DNA of 64,000 nt, taken from NCBI GenBank assembly GCA_012295275.1, contig CM022665.1:21548502-21612501 (forward strand), given 5' to 3'. This DNA is from Chrysomallon squamiferum (Eukaryota > Mollusca > Gastropoda > Neomphalida > Peltospiridae). Below, in pieces: positions 23,401 to 36,500 of the stretch. How positions within the stretch are numbered: position 1 is the first letter of the stretch; every line of letters starts with the position of its first letter. A model generated the notes under the pieces. It made no database searches and was not told the origin of the DNA. It worked only from the letters and a program-made list of their open reading frames with translations. The position numbers and the translations under genes are program-made.

Positions 23401-25165
23401 AGAAGTATAGACAATTAATTTGTGTTGGAATTAATCCAGGATCAATTAGCGAACCAATTAATAAATCAAATAATTCAAAAAATAATAATAATGAAAACTT
23501 TATCGTAAGAAGAAATACAAATATAAACTGGACATATAAATTTATTTATGAACTACAAGTACAATTGATTAACGTTACTAATGTTAAAATTAAGCAGGTA
23601 GTAGTAAAACGTTTTCGCTGTTACATAGTAACATCAAGTTAAAAATGGTATAGTCTTTGTGACGGTTAAGTTTAAATTAGCAGTGTTGCTAACCTCTTTT
23701 GTAAGAACAGGAGGGAAAGCAAATTCCTTGTGACTTCTAGCAACCCTGATTCGAGTGGATATGATCATCTCGCCCTCGGGATCCAGGTCCCCGAATCCAA
23801 GGTCCTCCAGATCTCCAAACTTACTCTCTGGGTGTGATATGGCGTCGCTGGATTTGATTTTGTGATAATCCTTGATGACGGGGTCAAACAGTTCGGCGAA
23901 AACCGTGTAGGACTCCGGGTCTGCGGCATAAATCCCCACCCCACTGTCGAGATTAATAACACCTGAATAACAGAAGAATTGTGTAAAAGATGCTTTTGTT
24001 ACAGAACATTAACAAATTATTTGAAGAATTTTAATTGTGGTCTCAAGTAACAGGTTAAATATGATTTTTATATTATTTACTTTGTTTTCTGAGACGGGCC
24101 GTTCTTATGTATTAACTATGACACAGTGATAGTAACATGTAAAAAAATCCGTGGAACTTCATAGGTGAAAACGTTTTTCTTTTGTAATTTTCTAGTAATA
24201 TCCTACAGTATTACCGATACGTTTTGACATTTGTTTTCGCAATACCTAAATACATAATAATATCGAATTAAAACATTTTATATAAATAGTATAATAATGT
24301 TAAGTAATATGATTTTCATGAAGAAATACTTGACATTTCTCTTCTTTCTAACATTCGGTTGTTGTTGTTGTTGTTTTTTTTGGTGTGTGTTTTTTGTAAT
24401 TTACCTGATTTAATGCAGTCGCCAAGTGTTGCATTGTGGGACGTCTTCTTTTCTTTGATCTTCTCAAAGATGTCTTTTGTAAGATGTTTTTTCATCAAAG
24501 ACTTACAATTCTTCGCCTTGTGCACGTGCTCAAACATTTCTTCTACCGTTTCTGGTTTCCTAAAATTAAAAATTGAAATTTGTGTGCCCTTACTGACGTT
24601 TATTTATCTTTGTAACACATCTTTTTATTAGTAGTAGTAGTTATAGCAGTAGTAATAGAATTAGTTGTAATAGTGGTAGTGGCAGTAGTAGTAGTAGTAG
24701 TAGTAGTTGTGGCAGTTGTTGTAGGAGAAGAAGGAACGGTAATGGTGGTGGTAGTAGTAGTATTAACTGTCGCAGCTGTAGTAATTGTAGTATTACTAGT
24801 AGTAGTACAAACTAATGCTTAGTTATAATTTTTTCTGATTGTTAATAACATCAGTTATTTGTGAATTATAAAAATATGCTCTGATTGTCTGTTTTAAGTT
24901 CCTGTCTCTCTCTCTCCTAACTTTTCAGTATACCTAATCCATTTCTTCTGATATAATAATATATTAAACAGTTTCTGCCTCATTACTTTCCCTATACAAC
25001 TTTCTAATTTATTTGCTCCGACAGATTTTTGATGCGGTTACGTCCCCTGCATCGTTCCATTTTCAATTTTACAGAGAATGCTTTACCTTTTTTATACACT
25101 TTACACTTTTATATACTGAATGAAGCGTTTATAGAATACATCAGTTATGAAAGAAATACCATCAC

Positions 25166-25216
<51 letters not shown>

Positions 25217-25732
25217 GTAGTAGTAGTAGTACTAATACTATTATTACTATTATTACAGTTGTTACTATTATTATTATTATTATTACCAATATTATTATCA
25301 TTGTCGTTGTTGTTGTTGTAATCATTGCTATTATTATTATTATTATTCAGAAGTATGTGATTGAAACACAATTTAGTACAATATAAATATATTGTAGACA
25401 GTATAACTATATTGTACACAGTATGACTATACGGTACACAGGACTGAAAAGCTTGATACCACATTTTACATCAAACGTTTAAAACTAAAATATGAAGGTT
25501 ATTATTACCATGACAGTTCTTTCTCCAGTTTAATGAACTCCTTGACGCCGTTGTACATCTCAGTCACCGCCTGCACCTCAGACAGTCCCAGACGTCGTTT
25601 GTTGGAGACGTCGTACACGCCGCCCTCACTTTCTGTATGTTCGCCATGAATGCCTGAAAAGAAAAGAGTAACTTTAGGTGATATCGTATCTCTCTTCTAG
25701 TTTTGTTACTGTGCATAAATCCGTCTGTACGG

Positions 25733-25823
<91 letters not shown>

Positions 25824-25886
25824 CTTTTAAATTAGTAGTATCGAGAGAGAGAGAGAGAGATAAAGAGAGAAACACACACACACACG

Positions 25887-25952
<66 letters not shown>

Positions 25953-26465
25953 AAAACACACACACACACACACACACTAATGACCTACCTCTAGCCTGTA
26001 GATGGTACTTGTCACAGATATCTTTAAAGTTTTCTTTAGCTGCTAGGGTTGGGATCTTTATATGAACGGAGGCTCTCAGCGTGGTGCCCAGGTTACTGGG
26101 ACAGAAAGTCAAGTAGCCGAGACGGTCGTCCCTCGCGAATTTCAGCTTTTCTTCCAGCGATTTTACAGCCTGAACGACAACACAAACAATATCTCTCCAG
26201 TTATTATAGTACGTATTACCAATAACGTGCATGGAAATAAGAAATAAAAAAGGAAAACGAAAATTCATGACTTTCTTTCAGACATTTCTCTTAACTCGGA
26301 ACGTGGTAATACGAGAAAACAGAGGTCGACCTAGTTATTGACTTACTTATTGGTGTCAAATGGCGATTGAACTATTCACTAGTATTCATGAAAAAAAGTG
26401 GGTCATACAGGCATTCAGTATTTATTCATGATAATAAATGTCCTAATAATAAGGGTTATCAGTTG

Positions 26466-26520
<55 letters not shown>

Positions 26521-29500
26521 AATAATAATAATAATAATAATAATTTAATCAGGATTTGATTTTTCTTTATAGCAAGTGTTAACAAACGTTTTTATATAAA
26601 CACATATACACAGACACGTAACATTCACAAACTGACATAAAACACGCACGCATGCAAGAACGCACACAAGATAAAAATCGTTAGATTCCTATTATCACTA
26701 AATGAAACAAAATTTTAAAACAACAGTATTACAAAGATAAAGATAAATGATACCATCTAAATCTATCAGTTACACTGATGTATATTTTCCCTTGTTATCT
26801 GTTCTTTTCGATTCTCCAACCTTAGCCTGCCTTGTATTTTTTACTCACTCTTTATCGCGTTCTTTTCTTTTCACATACGTAAATACTGCAGCAGAGCTCG
26901 CTGACTAACTGGTTCTGTTTGCTATCTCTGTTTTTATTTTATTTTATTTTTTCTTCTCTGCCGTCATTTCAAGTCAGCATCTATATATCCATTACACTTA
27001 TCATTTTCATTTCGCTATCTGAAATAACAATTTCTCCATGTTTCCTTCCTTCCCTTTACCCCTGCCTTCATAATTTCCCACCCAGGATCAAAACCCAGCT
27101 AAGACTAATTTACAAGTATTTGTCCACAGGGAAATCTGGAAGTAACAGGAAAGTTTCTACAGACCTTTACAAGTCTTTTGTACACGGCGCCGATGTCGCC
27201 TCCTTTCTGCATAGAGATCAGACGCAGGTGGTCCTCCTCGTTCACCCACACCAGGAACGTCTTGTCGTCGTTGAAGAAGATGCCGCGACCAGTGGGCCAG
27301 TCGTTGTAACCACCGGCAGCTCGCAGAAACCTGTTAATGTGAAGAAACGAGTTAATGGAAGAGATTTGTTAACGTAAAAATAGGTTAGTGTGAAGAAATG
27401 CGTTAATGAAAAATATGTTAATGAAGGAATGTGTTAAAGAAGAAACATGTGGAACTAAATTAAAGTAAGAAGAAGATGAAAAAGAAAAAAGAAAGAGAAC
27501 GTTTAATGACATTTCTCTCAAACAGTAGTTAATAGCAACTTCTTGAGAGAAAAAACAACAACGTAGAACCGAATTAATGTTCAAAAAAGAAAAAAAGAAA
27601 GAAAGAAAAAAAAAAAAAAAAAAAAAAAAAAAACTAGAAAAGAAAAGAAAAAGAAAGAAAGAACGGTAAATGAAATATCCTCAAACATACAGTAGTTAAT
27701 AGCACATCATGACGAAATACGTGAAATTGAATTAAAAAAAAAAAAGGAAGAATGAACTTTTAACGACATTTCCTCAAAGTTAATACAGCTTCATGGAGGA
27801 ATATGTGAACTGAATTAAAATTAAGCAAAAACAAAAAACAAACAAAAAATTAACTTTTAATGACATTTCCTCAGATTAATAGCAACATCATGAAGAAATA
27901 TGTAGAACTGAATAAAGTGAAAAAAAATAAAATAATAATAATAATAAATACAAATAAAATAAATATCACTGTTTAACGACATTTCCTCAAACAGTAGTTA
28001 ACAGCAACTTCATGAAGAAATATATCTGGACCTGCAGTTTAAAAAAAAAACCCAAAAACCAGAACAATAAAAAACAAAGAATAAAGTTTAACGACATTTC
28101 CTCAAGCGCACAATATCAACAACAATATCAGAATTTCGTAAATCTGCCTAAGATGTTTAAAATATGTTTTACTATAAACAACCATTTCCCAGACAGATTT
28201 ATAAAACAAGCTGAAGTTAGAAAACGTTCGTCTGGGGACCAGTAAGAGCTCTTGATCAATTAGCTTCGGCGTACTCGTTTTATTATCGCCCGTTCTAGAC
28301 AGTGTTCCTTGAGAGGTTAACGAACACACGTGATATCTCATTTAATGTCTAGAGCAGTCATGGGCAAACGTCAGCCCCGCGGCTTTCTGAGAGGTCCGCC
28401 TAATTTCTCAGTGAAATTAACTTTAATTGCCTAAATTAGTACCTGCGGCCCGCATGAGGATGAGCATGTCTCATGTGGCTCACTTCTCGAAAAAGGTTGC
28501 CCATGCCTGGTCTAGAGCAAAGTGCGCGAGATATGATGTCTCGTCGCTATTGACAGAATGTAGTGGATCTTCTCTGAAGTCTGTCAGAGTTACGAAACGA
28601 CTGATACCCTGCAATCAGTGATGCTGCGATGTGTTTTTGTGATGTTATTAGAAACTTAGCATTCTGCAGTGTCGTTAGGTAAAATCAAATGAATTTAATA
28701 TTGACTTTTGTTTAACATATTAACGCAACAACAACAATAATGACAACAAAAACATCAATGACAAGAGCAACACCAACAGTAAATAAATAAATGAAAACAT
28801 TAGGAAAGCTCAAGGATATGTGTCTAGCAACAAAACATCCTGGCTTGGCTTACAGATATTGTTTACTTGTGCAGACTGCGATTCTCTTCTTTGTTTTTTT
28901 TTTTTTTTTTTTTTTAAATTTTTGTCTTTGTGTGTGGTAAGAATGGGATAAATTGTGCTGTAGCCAAACAAGATAGGACGTCAGTTCACATCAGACAGTA
29001 AAACAGTCAAGATTACTTTTTATCGTGCAGAAAGCAAACTCGTTTCTTCCCCAAAGTAAATACAGACATTTAAATAAAACTATTCGCTTACGTTTTCCAG
29101 GTTGCTATTTAAACAGTGAATGCCGAACATAACTTGCAAAGGGTTAATAATTCAATCAGCACGGCAGTGATTCAGCAGCAGCGGGGCAACTGCACTATTA
29201 TTTCACATTAGCTTGCGAATTCCAATTTTTATTATTTTTATTTTTATTTTTTATTTTTGTTTCTAGAGTTTTTCTAGAGTTTTCGAATACGAATTATTAT
29301 TATTATTATTATTAGTAGTAGTAGTAGTAGCAGCAGCAGCAGCAGCTGTAGTAGTTCTATTTCAAATAAATGTATGTAAAAACTGGAGGGGGGGTTTACA
29401 TAGATTTTATCTCAGTACATATTGATTATATGTGTTTCAAAACCCAGTGCAAAGAAACGTAATGATAATCTGTATTTTCATTCAGTGTTTGTGGATGAGC

Positions 29501-29545
29501 TGTTTCACTGTAACCTTTACACTGTGATTATACACACACATTCGC

Positions 29546-29578
<33 letters not shown>

Positions 29579-30426
29579 GATATGTATGTGTGCATTATAT
29601 ATATAGATAGATACAGATATATATGAATATGTATTTATATACATAAATATGTGTATGTCTTTATGTTTGTATGTATTTCGTAGGTGTAAATTCTTTTATT
29701 TAAATGTTTGAAAAGGTTATGCAGGTACAAAAGGGCTGCGTATTATATACGAATGTATTTATGTATGTATGTAGTATGTAAGTTATATATATATTTCAAC
29801 AGTTTAAATTCTACTTTTATTTTATTACGTACTTGATTACGTAGGTATACATACTGTGTGATATAATAATATAATAATAACATGCAGAAACGAATTCATC
29901 TACTTTTTTCGTTCAAAACCTAAAATTATCCAATCTTTGGTCATGCTGAACAAGTATCCAAATAAATACGAGATTTGCAATTTTAAAAGGATGTTGAAGA
30001 TAGTATAAACGTGAATTTTATGTGATTTTTAGAAAGATTTCGTGTACTCTGTGTGTGCGTGCGTGCGTGTGTTCGTGCGTGTGTGTGTGCGTGCGTGTGT
30101 GTGTGTGTGTGTGTTTCGATACAGGTTAAAGAGAGCGAGGTAAGAAATGTTCCGTATTAAAACCGTTGAGTTTGGCAGTCTACACGGAATACATGTGAAG
30201 TGTGTGTTTGTATGTACTGTATGTATATAACGTAACAGAGTGTATGTGTTTGCTGAGCCGCCTCCACTTGGTTCGTGCACAGTGTAAAGTATTTTGAGTA
30301 TGTATTATGTAGTATGAGTATAGTAAAATGATATTATTTGTATGAATATATATATATATATTAATCTGTGAACCTATGTTATTTAGGTTTTGTGTATATA
30401 TAGTATGAGTGTTATATGTATGTATG

Positions 30427-30485
<59 letters not shown>

Positions 30486-32226
30486 TTCTCTATGAAACAA
30501 ATCACCTGTCATGATCATTGAAAAGAAAGTGGTCCTCAGTGAGTTGTTTCTGAGTCTCCGAGTCCATTCCTTGCAGTGGGTTGTATTTACCCTTCAAGTC
30601 GTCTGGAAGTTGATCCAGAGCCTCGCACGTCTTCTTCTCCATCTCCTCTCGTTGCTGCCAGAAAAAACAAAACAAGCCATGAATTTTATTCAAGGATTAA
30701 CATATACAGACAACCCAGTAATATTTGTGATACTGGCAGCGTTGCAGTTAGAGAGAAAAACGAAAAACAAAACATGAATTTCATTAAATGATTAACATAC
30801 ACCGACAACAGGGGAATTCTTGAGACACTGATGAAACAAGCCATAAATTTTATTAAAGGATTAATATACACAGAGCAATACTTGCAAGGCTGGTCGTGTT
30901 GCTGTCAGAATACAAACAACAACAGCTACAACAAGCCATCAGTTAAATGATTAACATACACCGACACCCGAGCATGGAAATACGCCAGAACAAAGGGTGT
31001 AGAAGATGATGGTCAAGTAACGTTTTGCGTAGCGAGTTAAAGAGAGGTCGAGAAGACGACCGTCTTCCTTGATTTTTATAATAATTATAATATCATCGTC
31101 GTTGACATCATCAGCATGACTACTACTACCATAGCTACCTCGAGCAATAACAGCAATAGCAGTTGGAGTCTTAATATCAGTAGTAGTAATAATAATAGTA
31201 GTAGTGGTGGTAGTAGTATCAATAATATTGTAGTAGTAACAGTAATAGTAATAGTAATAGTAGTAGCAATACTAACAATAGAACAGTAATTAATAATAGC
31301 AATAGTAGTGGTAGTAGTAGTAATAATAGCAGTAGAAAAAGTAATAGTAGTAGTAGTAGTAATAATAGTACTAATGGTAGTAGTAAATAAATTAATTAAT
31401 TAATAAAAATAAATACAATACAAAGTAAATTCTAATAGAATTCTTGATGTTATTTTTAAACCTGTAAAATTCTTTTTTTTTTCAAAATCTTATCGCAAGC
31501 CACAACAAATTATCTATTTTTGATTATATTTTAAAAAGAACCTCTTTCACAATGTTCCAGAACTTGCGACATTCCTTTGTATTTATTTGGTTATTAAAAA
31601 AACCTTTTCTCTTATAAATGAAAATCATTATTTCATTAACACATACACACATAGCCATCAACTATTTAATTCTGATTACACTTCTTACATAACTGTCATC
31701 ATATTTTTAATACAGTTATATCCACAAATTCAAAAACCACGTGATTTTGTAATAAGGATTGACAAACTATACTCTTTGTAAGGTGATACAAGAAAACAAA
31801 TAGATTAATGTTGATATGCATTATCTGAATGCACGGAGAATCCGAAGCTCCCGAGTGATAATAACAAAAGTAATCAAACCTGCGAAATTTCTAATTTTCC
31901 AGATGACTTCTGTTAGGAAGGGTTCAGGTTGCGAAGCAGATGAGAAACGTGATGTTAATAATATCAAACTGCAAATTATCCTGATTACAGTTTGGTAAAC
32001 TGTTTTTTGGAGAATTAAATAATAATTTTTCTTTTAGTATGATCGTAAATAATTATACGGCAGCAAGATTGTTCAATTTGTTTGTTTGTTTATTATTATT
32101 ATTATTATTATTAATTGATTGATTTATTTATCTTTTTTTTATCTACATCTATTTATTTACTAATTATTGTGTACACAAAACGATCGTACTTATTAAATTG
32201 CATATGATGCTATATGATGTGGTCAC

Positions 32227-32273
<47 letters not shown>

Positions 32274-33548
32274 GTTATTATTATTATTCTGTTTAATTGG
32301 TTTAGTTTACTTTTCATTACTGATTCTCAGTTATTTGTGTTTGGATATAAAAATATTCTCTAAAGATTTTAATATTATTTTTTTTTTTGTTAATGTCTCA
32401 AACAAACTCTCAGTTATAACTGTAGGTGTACACACCTCTTTAGTAAGAATAGGCGGGAAAGCCATGCCATCATGTGACCGACCAACGCGGACCCTGGTGG
32501 AGATGATGTATTTTCCTTCAGGATCGAGATCCTCCAATTTCAGTTTGTCGACGTCGCCGAAGTCGCACTGGGGGTGTTTGATTGGCTTGTTCTCTGGGAT
32601 CTTGTGGTAGTCTTTGATGACAGCGTCAAAGACGTCGGAGAACGTCGAGTATGCCTCCGGGTCGCAGGCGTAAATGCCAACGCCGCTGTCTAGATTTTCA
32701 ACTCCTGAAATGTATTTTAAAAATTATAAAAACAGTCAAATGAATGAAACAGAAGAGAATAGAACAGAATAAAAATAAAAATAAAAACAGAAATAAACGA
32801 TAAAAAACAAAATAATAAGGCAAGAAAAAAAAATATTTTTAAGTTTTTAAAAACAAAACAAAAATAAAACAAAGCAATACATAAAAAAAGCACAAAAAAC
32901 CACAGGATAATGTAAAATTACCCAAAAGACAAATAAAACAAATACGATAAAAAGTAATAGCCGTACTCGTTTCTCTGGCGAATAATCTTAATAGGGTCAA
33001 GGACGTTTCAAACAAAACTGAACATTTAATTTCTACTGTAAACTTTTATAAGAGACGTCAAATAAATAAATAAAAAGAAAGAAAGAAATACGAAAGAAAA
33101 ATGTATATAATAAGAAAGTAAGTAAAGAAAATAAGTAAAGAAAGTAAGTAAATAAATAAGTAAATAAATAAGTAAGTAAACTTTTCTAAGTAATCGACAG
33201 ATCTACAAATCAACTGTACATCAGCTTGCGTTTCATCGCAAAGTACAGCGCATGTTCATTCTTATATAAAGCAAACACAGATTTGTATTTATTCCAAACA
33301 CCAGCAGACGAGATGGCAAATACTACACAGCAGGCAGCAGTCTCGCAAAACCCCCATCGTCCTTGGCACTTAAATTTATTTATATATTCATGACCCGTTA
33401 GTTCTCTGTTTTCTACACGATGTTAATAACACGTATTTTTCCGTACGCTGCTAACTTTGAAAACTATTCCCAGTCTAACATATGGCCTGGCAGTAATGAA
33501 CGATGGAATGAATTATACAAATACCTCGTTTAAAGTACATCGGGAAGA

Positions 33549-33586
<38 letters not shown>

Positions 33587-36500
33587 ATATATTCTTGTTA
33601 CTCTTACTAACATTATTATTATTATCATCATTACTACTACCATTATTATTACTATTACTTCTACTACAGTTAATATTACAATAACAACAATAGTAGTAAT
33701 AGAAGAGGTAGCAGTAGCAATAGCAATAGCAGTAGTAGCGGTAGTGATAATAGCAACAGCTGCAGCAGTAGTAGTAGTAGTAGTAGTAGTAGTAATAGAA
33801 TTGGTATTGATAGTAGCAGTAACAGTAGCAGCAGCAGTAGCAATAGAAATAGTAGAAGTAGTAGCATCGGGTATAAGCTCTAATAATAATAATGAATTGA
33901 CCAAAATCCACCAGCTTTCTAACAGACTGAAAACAGAATCCGTTGTACACCGTTATGATGTGAACAGACACAAAACAAATGTTTGAATTTTGATTCCAGA
34001 TACAGGGGTTGTGGTGGTTTTTGTTTTCCGGGGACTTTCTTAGTATTCTGTTGTACATTTTGCTTGCAATTACTCTTATGTATTTAGGAACGCAAGTTTT
34101 ATAGAACCGACCTGATCACTTTTACCACTAGGCAAGCAAGCAAGTATGCACAAATACCACTAATAATTGTCGCTGTTCTACTCTGATATAATAGATACAC
34201 ATGCTTTACAAAACTGTACAAGAGTTGGTATTTGAGAATGTACGTAACCTGCCAAAGAGGCATGTAAGGATATCTGCGTGTATATTTGTGTATGTATGTG
34301 CATACATACATATATGTACGTGTGTGTACATAATTATATATATATATGTGTGTGTGTGTATTTGTAAATGTTTGTATACGTGTATATCTGTATGTACGTA
34401 CGTACCTATGCATGTATGAGTAATATGTATGTGTAGGTAGCTAGGTAGGTAGGTAATTAGGTATGTGTGTATGTATGTATGAATAGATGTGTGTAGGTAG
34501 GTATGTATGTATGTATGTATGCATGAGTGTATGTATGTATATCTACGTACTAGGTATGTATGTGTAATATGTATGTGTGGAGTTTGTACGCAATTAAGTA
34601 TATATGTATGTCTTATGAATGTAAATGTATTCATACATATGTGCATTTGTGAATGTTTAGACACACATACACACACACACATACACAAAGTATATACAAA
34701 GTGTGTTTATGTGTATGACATGATCCTTATAATACAAATCACGTGTGTATCAGTCAGAGTACTGCAACAAACGACATATTTCTTGTTGTTGCACTGCATG
34801 TTTTAAAAACACAACCTCATCTTTTCTGTCAGAGACTGCTGTGACACTGTCTCATTTATACAACAGAGCGACAACAAAGTGTCTCTCTCAATCGATAAAC
34901 TATTCATTTTTTTTTATATATTTTTTTTTTTTCATTTCTCTTCTGACTGCCGTAACGGATTGCATTTGATACGCAGAAAATGAGGCGTCTGGAGATAAAA
35001 TGAACTGTAGGACAGAATTAAGGCGTGATGACACATGTTAAAGCAAGCAGTGAATATCTGCAGTATTATTATTATTTTTATTTTTTTTATTTTTTATTTT
35101 TTTGATCATTTTATTTATTTATTTATTCATATATTTATTGATTTATACATTATTTATTTATTTACTTATTCATTTTTACGATTATTTGTTTGTTTATATA
35201 TATTTACTTACTTATTCATGTTTATTTTATCTATTCATATATTTCTTTATTTCTTACTTTATTTCTTCATTCATTCATATATTTATTTATTCAATTATTT
35301 CCTTGTTGTTTGATTGATTCATTGATTGATTTATTCGTTTATTTTTTAAACTAATAAATACATTAGACATTCTGACACCTGAACAGCTCAGTTGCAGCTC
35401 ACTGGTATGACAAATAATCACTGGATCAGACCTAATCAGTGAAAATATTGAAGTATATCCCAATTCAGCTACAGCTCTAAGACGAACGAATTATTAACAG
35501 TGGAATATGTATGTTCGTATTCAACGTGAAAACGTAAAATAAGTAAAACACGGATAGGTAATATTAGACGTAATTTGACACAGAGCTTGTATTCATCCAG
35601 CTAATGTGCAATACGCAACGCACGGATACATAAGATTAGAGAGCTTGTTATCTAGGAGAAAAAAATATAATGATAAATAAAAATGATATCAAAGACTTTT
35701 TGCCAAGATCGATTTCAACAGCCGAAGAGGTTTTTTTTCGTGTCTTCGGTATCAGCTTACAAAATTATTGGATTACAAGATTACCAGATTACAAGATTAT
35801 CACATTCTAATATATGTTGTTGAAAATGTGGCAGAGAAACGTCAAATAAGGAATTCGGTTCAATAATACAAGTCAGTGATTAGTTTTAATGAGGTGACTC
35901 TTTAGCAGAAACAGCAGTAATTAGTTTTTGTCGGTCAATACATGGATATACATTTATATCTATTCATCTTCTTTTTTTTCATTTATTTTTTATTTTTTTT
36001 ATTGTATATGTTGTTTGTTTTGTTTTGTTTTCTGTTGTTGTTAATTTCGCTCTATAAACTGAAATGAATGCATTACGATCTGGCTTCGTTGTATTGTAAC
36101 ACTGCTACTTTCAACACTGAATAGTTAAGTCAACGGAAAACTACTTTAGAAATGTGGTCGAACAATAATATGCTGCGGCAGTCGTAATGAGTATGTTTGG
36201 ATGTAAAAAAGGAAGACGTAAATTGTACCTTACGGCCAACTACTTTCTTTTTAAAGTTCGTTTTAAAAGTCTAAAGATGAACAACCGTGAACTGGCTCAC
36301 CGTGTTATCTCCTTGGCCGTCATTGGTTTTTACAAAACTGCAGATTTTAGCATGAGTGACCACACAGTGGAGAAGATTGTTAAGATAGAAATCCTCCGTT
36401 TTCCTCTGCTCTTTTAGTTATAATGGTTAGAAATGTCAGTGTAACAGACTGACGTTTCTGTCTTAGTTCAGTCAGCGATTTGTTAACTCATTTATAACCG

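Noticed and set aside
25564-26268. Single 234-residue minus-strand frame covering two kinase exons and the repeat between them
   Set aside because: It reads through consensus GT and AG sites and a TG/GA microsatellite, and shifts out of the kinase frame in the second exon; splicing explains it better.
20299-32704. Creatine, taurocyamine or lombricine kinase as identity
   Set aside because: The substrate loop DSGVGIYA and flexible loop GEHTESEGG are the arginine kinase forms in both domains.
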